64,000 nt of DNA from Peribacillus sp. ACCC06369 (GTDB lineage: Bacteria; Bacillota; Bacilli; Bacillales; DSM-1321). The notes under the pieces were generated by a model that saw only the letters and a list, made by a program, of their open reading frames with translations, was not told where the DNA came from and ran no database searches. Positions 17,026 through 26,725 of the stretch are shown in pieces. The stretch spans positions 682,001-746,000 of the forward strand of contig NZ_JAUCEN010000002.1 in assembly GCF_030348945.1 (NCBI RefSeq), written 5' to 3'. Position 1 is the first letter of the stretch. Every line of letters starts with the position of its first letter. The position numbers were made by a program, and so were the translations under genes.

Positions 17026-18048
17026 ATGAGTTATAAGCTTGGCATTTTAGACCAGAGCCCGATATTTCCAGGAACTTCAGCCTTTGATGCACTACAGCAA
17101 ACCATTAAGCTGGCGAGACATGCAGAAGAGTGGGGATATACCCGTTTCTGGCTATCAGAACATCATCATGCCGAAAAGCTAGCGGGATCTTCCCCGGAAG
17201 TATTGGTATCATATTTATTAGCCCAAACAAAATCTATTCGGGTAGGGTCCGGAGGTGTTATGCTTCAGCATTATAGTCCATATAAAGTGGCGGAAAATTT
17301 TCACGTGTTATCAAATCTTTCGCCTGGCAGAGTTGACCTTGGCATTGGAAAGGCACCGGGTGGTCTCCCCTTATCAACGAAGGCGCTACAATTTGGTACT
17401 GTTAATGATGGAAAAGATTTCGAAGAGCGGTTATCTTTTTTACAAAAAATAATTGAAAATTCGATTAATGATAATCACCCGCTTTCAGGTATTCAAGCGA
17501 CGCCACTCCCTTCAAAAAAGCCAAAAATGTTTCTGCTTGGTGCAAGTGCTGACAGTGCCAGGCTAGCAGCCAATCTGGGTATAGCTTATGTATTTGCTCG
17601 ATTTATCAACAGTAATGAGACTGTATTCGAAGATGCTGTACGCATTTACCGAAGTATCTATCCAACTGGGAGCTTTAAGGTATCAGTTTCAGTGATTGCT
17701 GCTCCTTCACAACAAGAAGCAGAACAGCTAGCAGGTGACCAAAGGATAGTGAAAGTTCATCTCCAAAGCGGTCGTTCTGTTACGGTCCAAACCTTAGTGC
17801 AAGCAGAATTATTTGGGAAGCAGTCTGGGGAGTCTTACGAAATAGAAGAACAAGATTCCAATATTATTGCTGGAACTCCCTCTTACGTAAAGGAAGTCCT
17901 AACAAATTTACATGAAAAATATGGGGTAGATGAGTTTATCCTACATACACCGGTAGTAAAAGAAGCAGAAAGATTCCGATCTTTTCAATTGTTGAGTCCG
18001 CTTCAATTAGCCTTACCTGGCGAAAAGAACTTTGTGAGCCAAAATTAA
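17026..18048 (+). CDS. cmoO: LLM-class flavin-dependent monooxygenase, CmoO/YtmO-like
   Basis: A 340-residue bacterial-luciferase-like protein. The N-terminus [30 protein letters not shown] (about residue 47), [21 protein letters not shown] and LGIGKAPGG are typical of the YtmO group. It is expected to use FMNH2 and oxygen in the cytoplasm on a sulfur compound. GGAGGAG precedes the ATG. First gene behind the promoter at 16930. The protein at 25633 is a full-length paralogue, roughly 70% identical by eye. Precise substrate is unknown. Confidence 0.85.
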   Translation: MSYKLGILDQSPIFPGTSAFDALQQTIKLARHAEEWGYTRFWLSEHHHAEKLAGSSPEVLVSYLLAQTKSIRVGSGGVMLQHYSPYKVAENFHVLSNLSPGRVDLGIGKAPGGLPLSTKALQFGTVNDGKDFEERLSFLQKIIENSINDNHPLSGIQATPLPSKKPKMFLLGASADSARLAANLGIAYVFARFINSNETVFEDAVRIYRSIYPTGSFKVSVSVIAAPSQQEAEQLAGDQRIVKVHLQSGRSVTVQTLVQAELFGKQSGESYEIEEQDSNIIAGTPSYVKEVLTNLHEKYGVDEFILHTPVVKEAERFRSFQLLSPLQLALPGEKNFVSQN

Positions 18049-18092
18049 GAAGTCAGCAAGCTAAAAACCGATTAATTAAAGGAGGAGTATTG

Positions 18093-19427
18093 ATGTCTGA
18101 GCAGAGAAAGTTGAAATTTGGAGCGCTTATTCATGGAGTTGGAGGGAGTATATCTGGTTGGAGGCATCCTGACATTCAAACCGATGCCAGTGTTAGTCTT
18201 GAATTTTATAAGGAGCAGGCCCAGAAGGCAGAAGAGGGAAAGTTCGATTTACTTTTCATTGCTGACGGTTTATTCATCAATGAGAAATCCATTCCGCATT
18301 TTTTAAATCGATTTGAGCCACTTACCATTTTATCCGCACTTGCTGCTTTCACATCACGAATAGGGCTTGTCGGAACTGTTTCCACCTCATACAGTGAACC
18401 ATTTACCGTAGCTCGGCAATTTGCTTCACTTGATCACATTAGTCATGGTCGTGGCGGATGGAACCTTGTTACTACACCTCTTGAGAGTACCGCCTTGAAC
18501 TATAACAAAACGATCGAAGAACACCCTGATCATGCCAAACGCTATCGGATAGCATCAGAATATATACAAGTTACCAAAGGGCTTTGGGATTCATGGGAGG
18601 ATGACGCGTTTACTCGGGATAAAGAGTCCGGTGAGTTTTTTGATCCTTCTAAAATACATCAATTAAATCATATAGGAGAATTTTTCTCCGTGCAAGGACC
18701 ACTCAACATTGCTAGATCTAAACAGGGGCGGCCTGTCATTTTTCAAGCAGGTTCATCAGAAGCTGGCAAAAATCTGGCGGCTAAAGAAGCGGATGCAATC
18801 TTTACAGGTCAACCAACATTAGAAGATGCAAAGAATTTTTATCAAGATGTAAAAAACAGGGCTATTGCAGTCGGGAGAAATCCTGATGAAATTGTTATTC
18901 TGCCAGGTATAGCGCCAATCATTGGTGCTACTGAGGAAGAGGCAGAGCACAAATATCAAGAACTCGCTAACCTAGTATCTATAGATAAGGCGCTTGACTA
19001 TTTGGGACGATACTTCGATCATCATGATTTTTCTCAATATGAACTGGATGCGCCTTTCCCAGACCTCGGAGACATCGGAAAAAACAGTTTCCGAAGTACG
19101 ACTGATCGCATTAAAGAGGAAGCCAAGGAGAAACAGTTAACGCTCCGTCAGGTAGCACTTAAGGAGACTACACCTCGGACTTCTTTTATTGGAACTCCAG
19201 AGAAAGTAGCGGATTTGATTCAGCGATGGTTCGAAGAGAAGGGTGCGGACGGGTTTATCTTTACTTCAAGTGTTCCAAATGCTTTAAGTGATTTTGTATC
19301 TTATGTGATTCCTATACTTCAGAAAAGGGGAATATATCGTACTGAATATGAAGCAGAAACATTAAGAGGCAACTTGGGGCTTCCATTCCCGGAAAATCGT
19401 TATGCGAAAGAAAAGATTAATCAATAA
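18093..19427 (+). CDS. cmoJ: NtaA/SnaA/DszA-family FMN-dependent monooxygenase, CmoJ/YtnJ-like
   Basis: A 444-residue flavin monooxygenase of the nitrilotriacetate/desulfurisation family: [52 protein letters not shown] and RGGWNLVTT are all diagnostic. In B. subtilis CmoJ oxidises N-acetylated S-alkyl- or S-(2-succino)cysteine so that the C-S bond breaks. GGAGGAG is 7 nt from the ATG at 18093; the TTG at 18090 also in frame is less likely. It follows cmoO by 45 nt. The gene at 30180 is a more distant paralogue, about half identical by eye. Confidence 0.85.
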   Translation: MSEQRKLKFGALIHGVGGSISGWRHPDIQTDASVSLEFYKEQAQKAEEGKFDLLFIADGLFINEKSIPHFLNRFEPLTILSALAAFTSRIGLVGTVSTSYSEPFTVARQFASLDHISHGRGGWNLVTTPLESTALNYNKTIEEHPDHAKRYRIASEYIQVTKGLWDSWEDDAFTRDKESGEFFDPSKIHQLNHIGEFFSVQGPLNIARSKQGRPVIFQAGSSEAGKNLAAKEADAIFTGQPTLEDAKNFYQDVKNRAIAVGRNPDEIVILPGIAPIIGATEEEAEHKYQELANLVSIDKALDYLGRYFDHHDFSQYELDAPFPDLGDIGKNSFRSTTDRIKEEAKEKQLTLRQVALKETTPRTSFIGTPEKVADLIQRWFEEKGADGFIFTSSVPNALSDFVSYVIPILQKRGIYRTEYEAETLRGNLGLPFPENRYAKEKINQ

Positions 19428-19463
19428 TTGAAGAATCATTTAAAAAATAAGGAGGAATACGAA

Positions 19464-19724
19464 ATGGAAGAAGCGTTATCTGTCGTCGTTTGGTCAAAAC
19501 AAGGATGTCACTATTGCGAAGAAGTTAAACAATACTTAAAAGAAAAGGAGATCGCTTATCAAACGGTGGATGTTACCAATCATGATGAACGGCGAGATAT
19601 TTTAGAAATCAAATATGGTGTTCGGTATGTGCCTATTATTGAAATTGGGCGAGGTAACGTATATGAGAGTGTTACGGAAATTGGCATACCTTATCTTGAA
19701 AAAGTACTCGAACGATTACAATAA
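19464..19724 (+). CDS. cmoI: Glutaredoxin-like protein, CmoI/YtnI-like
   Basis: An 86-residue thioredoxin-fold protein with the redox motif CHYC (about residues 13-16, VVWSKQGCHYCEEVKQYL) and the cis-proline loop YVPIIEIG. Two-cysteine glutaredoxin of this kind could reduce a flavin-enzyme or sulfenic intermediate in the pathway. AAGGAGGAA fixes the ATG at 19464, although the frame is open from 19428. B. subtilis has a glutaredoxin-like ytnI between the two monooxygenase genes; here it comes after both. Confidence 0.8.
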   Translation: MEEALSVVVWSKQGCHYCEEVKQYLKEKEIAYQTVDVTNHDERRDILEIKYGVRYVPIIEIGRGNVYESVTEIGIPYLEKVLERLQ

Positions 19725-19778
19725 AAAAAGACGCGTGTTAATCCGAGTATATAAGTAGAAATAGCTGATTAAAAAAAA

Positions 19779-19807
19779 TTGACAGTTTTTATGACTTATT
19801 CTTCAAT
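19779..19807 (+). promoter_or_regulatory. Possible internal promoter
   Basis: TTGACA (19779-19784), 17-bp spacer, TTCAAT (19802-19807) in the 189-bp gap before the acetyltransferase gene. The -35 is perfect but the -10 is poor. It could give the transport genes separate expression. Confidence 0.3.
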
Positions 19808-19913
19808 CCTGAGAACTGGAGGATGTTAGTAAAGTATGAATAAATGAAAAATTGCTGATTTAAATCCGACTATTCTTGTGTAAATAATATGTTATGGAAA
19901 TGAGGAGTTAATC

Positions 19914-20447
19914 ATGACACAGATAATCCGTCTTGCTACTGTAAAGGATGCTCCAGAAGTGCTAAACGTCACACTTCGGGCTTATGAACCAATTAGAGAA
20001 TTGAATATTAACTTTCTGGCTGCGACAGCTGATTTGCAGCTAGTGACGAATAATATTAGGCGGAATCTCACTTATGTTTTAGAACAGGAGGGTCAAATTG
20101 TTTCAACTGTGACAGTTCGTCATCCATGGAATGATCCTGATCATTTTAGTCCGTACCCATTCATTTGGTGGTTTGCAGTTGACCCCCTATACAAACAAAA
20201 AGGTATAGGCTCAACTTTGTTAACCTGGGTGGAAGAAAATGTACTTCGGAAACAGGTGAAAGCGCCGGCCGTCTATTTGGCGACAGCTGATCGTCATCCT
20301 TGGCTTGTTTCCATTTATGAAAGAAGAGGCTATGAGATTTTTGCTGAACGAGATCACGATGGAGAAAAAATTGTGTATCTTCGTAAAATTCTAGATGAAA
20401 CGCTGTATCGCATTATTGAAAATAAAGAACCAATTGTTAGTAATTAA
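19914..20447 (+). CDS. snaA: GNAT N-acetyltransferase, SnaA/YtmI-like
   Basis: A 177-residue GNAT enzyme with the acetyl-CoA motif A (WWFAVDPLYKQKGIGSTLL, about residues 85-103). In the B. subtilis pathway SnaA N-acetylates S-substituted cysteines with acetyl-CoA before oxidation by the monooxygenases. ATGAGGAG lies just before the ATG. It is followed by the importer genes at 20 nt. The symbol rests mainly on genomic context, since a second GNAT at 23554 is a rival for the role. Confidence 0.65.
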   Translation: MTQIIRLATVKDAPEVLNVTLRAYEPIRELNINFLAATADLQLVTNNIRRNLTYVLEQEGQIVSTVTVRHPWNDPDHFSPYPFIWWFAVDPLYKQKGIGSTLLTWVEENVLRKQVKAPAVYLATADRHPWLVSIYERRGYEIFAERDHDGEKIVYLRKILDETLYRIIENKEPIVSN

Positions 20448-20467
20448 AAACGTCGGGGGAATTTGAG

Positions 20468-21292
20468 ATGAAAAAAACATTATTTATTGTTATGGCACTG
20501 CTACTTACTTTTTTGGGAGCTTGCTCTTCGAAAGAAACAGCAAGTACTGCTAAATCAAGTTCTGGAGATTCAAAAAATAACAAAGTTCAGAAAATCATTG
20601 TCGGAACAGGGACGCAATTCCCGAATATTTGCTTTTTGGATAAGAATGGTAAGCTGACAGGTTATGATGTCGAGTTGGTTCGTCAAATCGATGAAAAGCT
20701 GCCAGAATATGAATTTGAATTTAAAACGATGGAATTTTCTAATCTATTATTAAGTTTAGAAACGAACAAAATAGATTTTGTTGCTCACCAAATGGAGGTG
20801 AATGATGAACGAAAAGAAAAATTTCTATTTAATAAAGAACCATATAATGTCTTTCCCCTTCAAGTTACAGTTCATCAGGACAACAATGATATTCACTCCA
20901 TTAAAGATCTAAAAGGAAAAAAAGCGATCGTGAGTGCAACGAGCAATTCTGCTGTTTTTCTTGAAAAGTATAATAAAGAAAACAATGCCGGGATTGAAAT
21001 TGTCTATTCTGGCCAAGGCGTAGATGATACGAAGAATCAAATCAAAACTGGTCGGGCGGATGCTACCATTACTACACCATTTGCAGTCGACTTCTTAAAT
21101 AAACAAGCAGATGCACAGCAAAAGGTTGTGGGTGAGCCACTTCTTAATTCAAAAGTATACTTTTTGCTAAGAAAAGACGAAACGCCTTTACAGAAGAGAA
21201 TTGATGAAGCACTTGTGGAGCTGAAAAAAGATGGGGTAGTTAGCGAACTAAGTAAAAAGTGGCTGGGCGCAGACTATTCAGTAGGATTTTAA
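20468..21292 (+). CDS. Cystine/S-substituted cysteine binding lipoprotein (TcyJ/TcyK-like)
   Basis: A 274-residue family 3 solute-binding protein. Lipobox LGAC lies in the first 20 residues, followed by a Ser/Lys-rich linker and then IIVGTGTQFPNICFLD, GKLTGYDVELVRQI and the C-terminal SKKWLG. It belongs with the TcyLMN-type genes that follow. B. subtilis has two binding proteins here (TcyJ and TcyK); this cluster has one, and I cannot say which it matches. It sits on the outer face of the membrane and delivers cystine or sulfur-modified cysteine. Confidence 0.8.
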   Translation: MKKTLFIVMALLLTFLGACSSKETASTAKSSSGDSKNNKVQKIIVGTGTQFPNICFLDKNGKLTGYDVELVRQIDEKLPEYEFEFKTMEFSNLLLSLETNKIDFVAHQMEVNDERKEKFLFNKEPYNVFPLQVTVHQDNNDIHSIKDLKGKKAIVSATSNSAVFLEKYNKENNAGIEIVYSGQGVDDTKNQIKTGRADATITTPFAVDFLNKQADAQQKVVGEPLLNSKVYFLLRKDETPLQKRIDEALVELKKDGVVSELSKKWLGADYSVGF

Positions 21293-21324
21293 TTAGATAG
21301 TAGTAAGCGCGGAGGTGCTAAAGC

Positions 21325-22032
21325 ATGGGGAAAGCATTTGATCCTTCATTAATCGTCGATTTCATTCCGACGTTAATATATTATCTTGGAGTAACATTGC
21401 AAATTCTGGCAGCATCCGTTTTATTAGGAATGGTCATCGGGATAGCGGCAGCCATCCTGAGATTATTTCGTATCCCTGTTTTGAATCAATTTGTCATTTT
21501 GTATATTTCATTCATTCGGGGAACGCCTATTTTAATACAATTATTTCTAGTTTTTTATGGACTGCCTGCAATCCTTTTATTCATTAATATTGATATTTCA
21601 AGAATGGATGCTCTGTATTTTGTCATTATTACTTATGCATTAAGTAATGGGGCGCATTTCGCAGAAATATTCCGAGGAGCGATTAAGGCTGTCGATTATG
21701 GGCAAACGGAAGCAGCCTATTCTGTTGGTATGAATAATAGTCAAAGTTTTTTTCGGATTGTGCTTCCTCAGGCAATACGGATTGCTTTTCCGAATATCGC
21801 AAACTCTATTATCGGATCCTTGAAGGATACCTCACTTGCCTTTACCATCGGCGTAATGGATATGATGGGTAGGGGAGAGACATTAATTGCTGCAACTGCA
21901 CATGCTCTCGAAGTCTATCTCTCATTAGCTGTTATCTATTATGCAGTCGTGCTATTGTTTGAGAAAATATTCAGACTTTATGAAAACCGCATTAATCGGC
22001 ATCAAACTGTTGATGTGTCTGTTACTGGATAA
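21325..22032 (+). CDS. tcyL: Amino-acid ABC permease, TcyL-like
   Basis: A 235-residue HisM-type permease with about five helices; the permease/ATPase contact is at [20 protein letters not shown] (about residues 130-149). GGAGGTG precedes the ATG. It pairs with the next permease gene to form a heterodimer, as TcyL-TcyM does. Confidence 0.8.
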   Translation: MGKAFDPSLIVDFIPTLIYYLGVTLQILAASVLLGMVIGIAAAILRLFRIPVLNQFVILYISFIRGTPILIQLFLVFYGLPAILLFINIDISRMDALYFVIITYALSNGAHFAEIFRGAIKAVDYGQTEAAYSVGMNNSQSFFRIVLPQAIRIAFPNIANSIIGSLKDTSLAFTIGVMDMMGRGETLIAATAHALEVYLSLAVIYYAVVLLFEKIFRLYENRINRHQTVDVSVTG

Positions 22033-22052
22033 CAAAGGGAGGAGGGAAGGAC

Positions 22053-22763
22053 TTGACGATTGATATTCTATTTATTTGGACTGCTTTTAAGGAGATTATT
22101 AAAGCACTTCCGGTCACACTTATCTTAACGATGCTTCCTCTTCTTGCAGGTTTTATTATCGGTCTCGCTGTTGCCTTAATTAGGATATATAAAGTGAAAT
22201 TTCTATGTAGAGTTGCAAATGGTTATGTTTCCTTCTTTAGAGGAACACCGATTATCATGCACATAATGCTTATTTATTTCGGTTTTCCATTATTAATCGA
22301 TCAAATTTCTAAGAAATTTGATTTGGGTATACAATCTAATTCCATTCCAATTATTTTATTTGTCTTAACCGCCTTATCGTTGAGTGCGGGTGCTTATTTA
22401 TCAGAAATATTCAGATCGGGAATTATCAGTGTCTCCAATGGCCAAATGGAGGCAGCCTATTCCGTGGGTATGAATTCGTTTCAAGCCATGACACGAATTG
22501 TTTTGCCACAGGCCATTGCTCAGTCCATCCCGAATTTCACGAATATTTTCATTGGATTTCTGCATACGTCATCCATTGCTTTCATTGTATCGCAAAAAGA
22601 AATGACAGGAGCAGCTAATATTGTTGCATCCACCAATTTGAAATTTTTGGAGTCTTTTATCGCTGCTGGTTTAATTTATTGGGGTCTCACAATCATTGCA
22701 GAAGGTCTTTCGTTTTTAATTGAGAAAAAGGCCACTGCCTATAATCGAGGAGGAGTACAATGA
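22053..22763 (+). CDS. tcyM: Amino-acid ABC permease, TcyM-like
   Basis: A 236-residue HisM-type permease, paralogous to the preceding gene, with [20 protein letters not shown] as ATPase-contact loop. It starts at TTG (22053) behind GGGAGGAGGG; no ATG fits. Its stop overlaps the ATPase start (ATGA at 22760). Confidence 0.8.
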   Translation: MTIDILFIWTAFKEIIKALPVTLILTMLPLLAGFIIGLAVALIRIYKVKFLCRVANGYVSFFRGTPIIMHIMLIYFGFPLLIDQISKKFDLGIQSNSIPIILFVLTALSLSAGAYLSEIFRSGIISVSNGQMEAAYSVGMNSFQAMTRIVLPQAIAQSIPNFTNIFIGFLHTSSIAFIVSQKEMTGAANIVASTNLKFLESFIAAGLIYWGLTIIAEGLSFLIEKKATAYNRGGVQ

Positions 22764-23530
22764 TTTATTTAAAAGATATAAAAAAATCATTTAACCAGCA
22801 GCCCGTTTTAAAAGGTATTAATTTGAAAATAGCCAAGGGAGAAGTAGTTACCATTCTTGGGCCAAGTGGTTCTGGGAAAACAACCTTGCTTAGATGCTTG
22901 AATTTTCTGGAGAAACCAGATGAGGGAATGGTTCAAGTAGGAGATATACAGGTGAAGTCTAAGAAGGCGACAAAAAGGGAAATCTTGTCCCTTAGAAGAC
23001 AATCGGCGATGGTTTTTCAGCATTATAACCTATTTGCTCATAAAACTGTTTTGGAAAATGTAATGGAAGGCTTAATTGTTACAAGAAAATATAAGAAAGC
23101 TCAAGCGAAACGGGAAAGTGAGCTGTTGTTGGAAAAAGTAGGTTTGGGAGATAAGCATAATTATTTTCCTTCGCAATTGTCAGGAGGTCAACAGCAACGT
23201 GTTGGAATTGCTAGGGCACTTGCTTTAAATCCGGAAGTCATTCTTTTTGACGAGCCAACGTCGGCACTTGACCCTGAATTGGTTGGGGAGGTGCTTTCTG
23301 TCATAAAAGCAATTGCACAGGAAGGCATCACGATGGTAATTGTAACCCATGAAATGAGTTTTGCTAAAGAGGTGTCGGATCGTGTTCTATTCATGGATGG
23401 CGGGGTCATTGTAGAAGAAGGGTCACCATTGGAGATTTTCAATGCTCCAAAGAAAGATCGAACACGACAATTTTTAAACCGGATATCAAGAGATTTTTCC
23501 TTATCGTTTTTAGAAGAAAAGGTCAATTAA
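22760..23530 (+). CDS. tcyN: Amino-acid ABC ATPase, TcyN-like
   Basis: A 256-residue polar amino acid importer ATPase: Walker [10 protein letters not shown] (residues 33-41), signature LSGGQQQRV, Walker [17 protein letters not shown]-loop VTHEM. All catalytic elements are intact. It overlaps tcyM by 4 bp and forms the importer with the two permeases and the binding protein at 20468. Confidence 0.85.
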   Translation: MIYLKDIKKSFNQQPVLKGINLKIAKGEVVTILGPSGSGKTTLLRCLNFLEKPDEGMVQVGDIQVKSKKATKREILSLRRQSAMVFQHYNLFAHKTVLENVMEGLIVTRKYKKAQAKRESELLLEKVGLGDKHNYFPSQLSGGQQQRVGIARALALNPEVILFDEPTSALDPELVGEVLSVIKAIAQEGITMVIVTHEMSFAKEVSDRVLFMDGGVIVEEGSPLEIFNAPKKDRTRQFLNRISRDFSLSFLEEKVN

Positions 23531-23553
23531 AGGAAGGGGCCAAAGGAGAACGT

Positions 23554-24063
23554 ATGATTAATACAATCGTAGTCGATGAATTGATTGAAGAAGATAAAGA
23601 GACGGTGCGCCGCTTATTGGTAGAAAGTTATCAACAATATGAACATGAATATTCGAACCCGGAAGCTTGGGAAGGATATTTAAATAATATTGAATCCTCG
23701 GTGGATAATCCACATGTTGATAAGGTGTTGGTTGCAAAGTGCAATCAGGATATCCTTGGTACATTACAGCTTTTTCAGTCATCTGAAAAAGCATATGAAA
23801 AGCCGGAACTTGGGATTTTTTCACCAATCATTCGGTTGTTGGCTGTTCATCCCGAATCAAGGGGACGCGGTATCGCACAGGAATTATTAAAAGCTAGTGT
23901 AAATTATGCAAAATCGCAAGGTGCGTCCAGTTTGTATCTACATTCTACTGATAAGATGCATAAAGCCATTAAACTATATGAATGGTTTGGCTTTAAGCGG
24001 GATCGAACGAAAGAATTTCAAAATCATGATATTTTGGTAAAATGCTATCGCTTAGATTTATAG
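23554..24063 (+). CDS. Second GNAT N-acetyltransferase of the sulfur operon
   Basis: A 169-residue GNAT protein with motif A IIRLLAVHPESRGRGIAQEL (about residues 91-110) and a YEWFGF motif B. It lies between the importer and the deacetylase, and may N-acetylate a different S-substituted cysteine from the GNAT at 19914 (B. subtilis uses SnaA and SnaB for this in two operons). AAAGGAG precedes the ATG. Which GNAT matches which B. subtilis enzyme is unresolved. Confidence 0.75.
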   Translation: MINTIVVDELIEEDKETVRRLLVESYQQYEHEYSNPEAWEGYLNNIESSVDNPHVDKVLVAKCNQDILGTLQLFQSSEKAYEKPELGIFSPIIRLLAVHPESRGRGIAQELLKASVNYAKSQGASSLYLHSTDKMHKAIKLYEWFGFKRDRTKEFQNHDILVKCYRLDL

Positions 24064-24077
24064 AAGGAGGCGACTGT

Positions 24078-25220
24078 ATGAGTCGAGAGCTGGAAAAGCG
24101 CTTAATATCGATACGGCGCCATTTACATCAATATCCGGAGTTATCAAATGAAGAATTCGAAACGACAAAATCGATTCAAAAGTGGCTCGGGGAAGAGGGT
24201 ATTGAGATCCGTAATACAGGATTGAAAACAGGTGTTTTTGCAGATATAAAGGGTGGTAAACCCGGACCTACCGTTGCCATAAGAGCGGATATCGATGCTC
24301 TTCCGATTGAGGAAGAAACTGGGCTTCCATTTGCTTCGAAAGTAAAAGGAGTAATGCATGCGTGCGGCCATGATTTCCATACCGCAGCCGTTATTGGCGC
24401 TGCTTACCTTTTAAAAGAATGTCAATCAGAGCTGAACGGGACAGTGCGATTGCTTTTTCAACCCGCAGAAGAATTAGGTGGCGGAGCGGTGCATGTTATA
24501 AAAGATGGTCAAATTGACGATGTAGCGGCTGTTATTGGGCTGCACAATAAACCCAATTTGCCTGTAGGCACCATTGGGATAAAAGATGGTCCGTTAATGG
24601 CGGCAGTGGACCGTTTTCATATTGTTCTTCAAGGAAAGGGGAGCCACGCGGCCATCCCTCAAAACGGAAAAGATCCAATAGCGGCAGCGGCCCAGCTTAT
24701 TACCGCTCTTCAAACTATCGTCAGCCGGAATGTATCCCCATTAGAGAGTGCTGTGGTGAGTGTTACGAGAATAACAGGTGGAAACACTTGGAATGTAATT
24801 CCGGGTGACGTAATACTGGAAGGAACGATTCGAACCTTTGAATCAACAATCCGCGAAGAAGTAAAGGATAAGTTTTATTCGATTGTGAATCATATTGCAG
24901 CTGCTTTTTCACAGGAATCTGAGATTGGTTGGTTTCCTGGACCGCCCGCGCTTCTTAATCATCCGGCAGTCACAGAGATGGCACGCAGGTCTGCTTTGGA
25001 GCAATCATTACATGTAATCAATCCTGAACCTTCAATGGGTGGTGAAGATTTCGCTTATTACCTTCAACATATCCCCGGTACCTTTGCCTTTTTTGGTACA
25101 AACGGAAACGAAGATTGGCATCATCCAGCTTTTACTGTTGATGAAAAATCCATTATTAAAGCCGCTCATTTTTTATCTGAAAGTGCCAAGGATTTATTAT
25201 ATAACCATGGTAAGTGGTGA
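24078..25220 (+). CDS. sndA: M20-family N-acetylcysteine-type deacetylase, SndA-like
   Basis: A 380-residue M20D amidohydrolase with metal ligands in MHACGHDFHTA (about residues 96-106), QPAEELGGGAVHV, GLHNKP and the C-terminal SMGGEDFAYYL. In the pathway it removes the N-acetyl group after the sulfur substituent has been cut, freeing cysteine. AAGGAGGCGA fixes the ATG at 24078; the open frame reaches 24042, overlapping the previous gene. It is the last gene of operon 1, and the second operon has no counterpart, so the two may share it. Confidence 0.8.
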   Translation: MSRELEKRLISIRRHLHQYPELSNEEFETTKSIQKWLGEEGIEIRNTGLKTGVFADIKGGKPGPTVAIRADIDALPIEEETGLPFASKVKGVMHACGHDFHTAAVIGAAYLLKECQSELNGTVRLLFQPAEELGGGAVHVIKDGQIDDVAAVIGLHNKPNLPVGTIGIKDGPLMAAVDRFHIVLQGKGSHAAIPQNGKDPIAAAAQLITALQTIVSRNVSPLESAVVSVTRITGGNTWNVIPGDVILEGTIRTFESTIREEVKDKFYSIVNHIAAAFSQESEIGWFPGPPALLNHPAVTEMARRSALEQSLHVINPEPSMGGEDFAYYLQHIPGTFAFFGTNGNEDWHHPAFTVDEKSIIKAAHFLSESAKDLLYNHGKW

Positions 25221-25229
25221 ACATACATG

Positions 25230-25269
25230 ACAAAGGTGCCAGACACGATTTCGTGCCTAGCACCTTTGT
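25230..25269 (+). terminator. Terminator hairpin of operon 1, made from a 'GGTGCCAGACAC' type repeat
   Basis: ACAAAGGTGC (25230-25239) and GCACCTTTGT (25260-25269) close an inner CACGATTTCGTG hairpin. Hairpins of this sequence are scattered through Bacillus genomes (family knowledge). It lies 9 bp after the sndA stop. Confidence 0.65.
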
Positions 25270-25482
25270 TGTTATAATTCCAAAGGCTTGGTTCCAACTT
25301 GATTTCAAGCGTAGTCATGATGCGAACATTCCCCCCATTTTACCTACCATACATAGCCACTCTTCATTCTTCCTCTCATTGATGAATCCTATTCTGATAG
25401 CGGTAAGAAGAATAGATCTCAAACCATGATAGGCGGGAGCTTGGTTAATTATTAGGCAAAGGCATTTCAAATTCATAAGCAA

Positions 25483-25524
25483 TTGATAGAATTTTTTTAT
25501 CAATTAAATAAATTTTTCTATCAA
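25483..25524. promoter_or_regulatory. Operator of sulfur operon 2, same half-sites as operon 1
   Basis: TTGATAGA (25483-25490), TATCAA (25498-25503) and TCTATCAA (25517-25524) repeat the half-site of the palindrome at 16880-16900. The first TTGATAGA begins exactly 50 bp before the -35 box, as in operon 1, which points to the same LysR regulator. Confidence 0.65.
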
Positions 25525-25532
25525 ATAAGGTG

Positions 25533-25562
25533 TTGTCAAGTGCTTGTTTACAATGTTAGGAT
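25533..25562 (+). promoter_or_regulatory. Promoter of sulfur operon 2
   Basis: -35 TTGTCA (25533-25538), 18-bp spacer, -10 TAGGAT (25557-25562) within TGTTAGGAT, the same element and spacing as at 16930-16959. The open region 25270-25482 before it holds no gene. Confidence 0.6.
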
Positions 25563-25632
25563 GAATTTCAATTACATTAAAACAACTAATTCGATTTGTT
25601 AACTCGGTATTAATGATTGGAGAGAAAGTCAT

Positions 25633-26637
25633 ATGAGTTTTAAGCTTGGAATATTAGATCAAAGCCCCATTTTTCCTGGGAATTCGGCAGTTGATGCACT
25701 TAAGCAAACCATAAACCTAGCTCAAAAAGCTGAAGAATGGGGATATAGCCGTTTTTGGGTATCGGAACATCATCATATGGAACAAGTTGCTGGATCTTCA
25801 CCGGAAGTATTAATTTCTTATTTATTATCGAAAACCACATCCATTCGAGTAGGTTCGGGAGGTGTCATGCTTCAGCACTACAGTCCATATAAAGTCGCTG
25901 AAAATTTTCATGTTTTATCCACTCTTGCCCCGGGCAGGGTAGATCTTGGCATTGGTAAAGCACCAGGTGGATTTCCTTTATCAACAAAGGCGTTACAATT
26001 TGGAACTGTGAATGATGGAAAAGATTTTGGGGAACGTGCATCCTTATTGCAAAAGATAATTGAAAATTCAATCGATGATGATCACTTGCTCTCTGGTATT
26101 CAAGCAACACCGATACCTCCTGAAAAGCCAGAAACCTTTCTGCTAGGTGCAAGTTCAGACAGCGCTCAACTAGCCGCTAACCTCGGAATGGATTTTGTAT
26201 TCGCCAGATTTATTAATAGTGATGATACCATGCTGTATGAAGCGTCTTCTGCTTACCGAAGCAAGTACCCAGAAGGTCGCTTTATCGTATCAGTAGCGGT
26301 TGTGGCAGCTCCTACCCAACAAAAAGCAGAGGAGCTGGCAAGCGAACACAAACTATTTAAAGTTCATCTACAAAGTGGACGGACGCTGACAGTTCAATCA
26401 CGTGAGCAGGCTGAGTCATTTGAGAAGCAGGCTGGTGAAGCTTACGAAATAGAAGAGCAGACCGCCAGTGTTATTGCTGGGAGTCCAGGATATGTTAACG
26501 GGATTTTAAAGGAACTTCAGAAAGTTTTTCAAGTGGATGAATTTATGTTGCATACACCGCTTCGAAGAGAAGCAGAACGGATCCAATCCTTTCAGTTGTT
26601 GAGTCCGCTTCTCTTAGGGGAAGAGACTATCATATAG
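25633..26637 (+). CDS. LLM-class flavin-dependent monooxygenase, CmoO paralogue
   Basis: A 334-residue luciferase-like monooxygenase, full-length paralogue of the protein at 17026 (same [12 protein letters not shown] start, [32 protein letters not shown] and LGIGKAPGG). It opens the second sulfur operon. Differences cluster after residue 150, where substrate specificity probably lies. GGAGAG precedes the ATG. A duplication of the promoter plus cmoO is the simplest origin. Confidence 0.85.
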   Translation: MSFKLGILDQSPIFPGNSAVDALKQTINLAQKAEEWGYSRFWVSEHHHMEQVAGSSPEVLISYLLSKTTSIRVGSGGVMLQHYSPYKVAENFHVLSTLAPGRVDLGIGKAPGGFPLSTKALQFGTVNDGKDFGERASLLQKIIENSIDDDHLLSGIQATPIPPEKPETFLLGASSDSAQLAANLGMDFVFARFINSDDTMLYEASSAYRSKYPEGRFIVSVAVVAAPTQQKAEELASEHKLFKVHLQSGRTLTVQSREQAESFEKQAGEAYEIEEQTASVIAGSPGYVNGILKELQKVFQVDEFMLHTPLRREAERIQSFQLLSPLLLGEETII

Positions 26638-26725
26638 AAGGAAAAGAAAAGATCCAGAGGGCATGAAGCAGCTGATAAATATTTGTTATTCCAATATAAA
26701 AGGATAAAAAAAGGAGCGAGAAACA

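Noticed and set aside
25270..25632. SAM (S-box) or T-box riboswitch before the methionine-type importer
   Set aside because: No S-box core or T-box sequence could be found; the region holds the LysR-type half-sites and a promoter instead.
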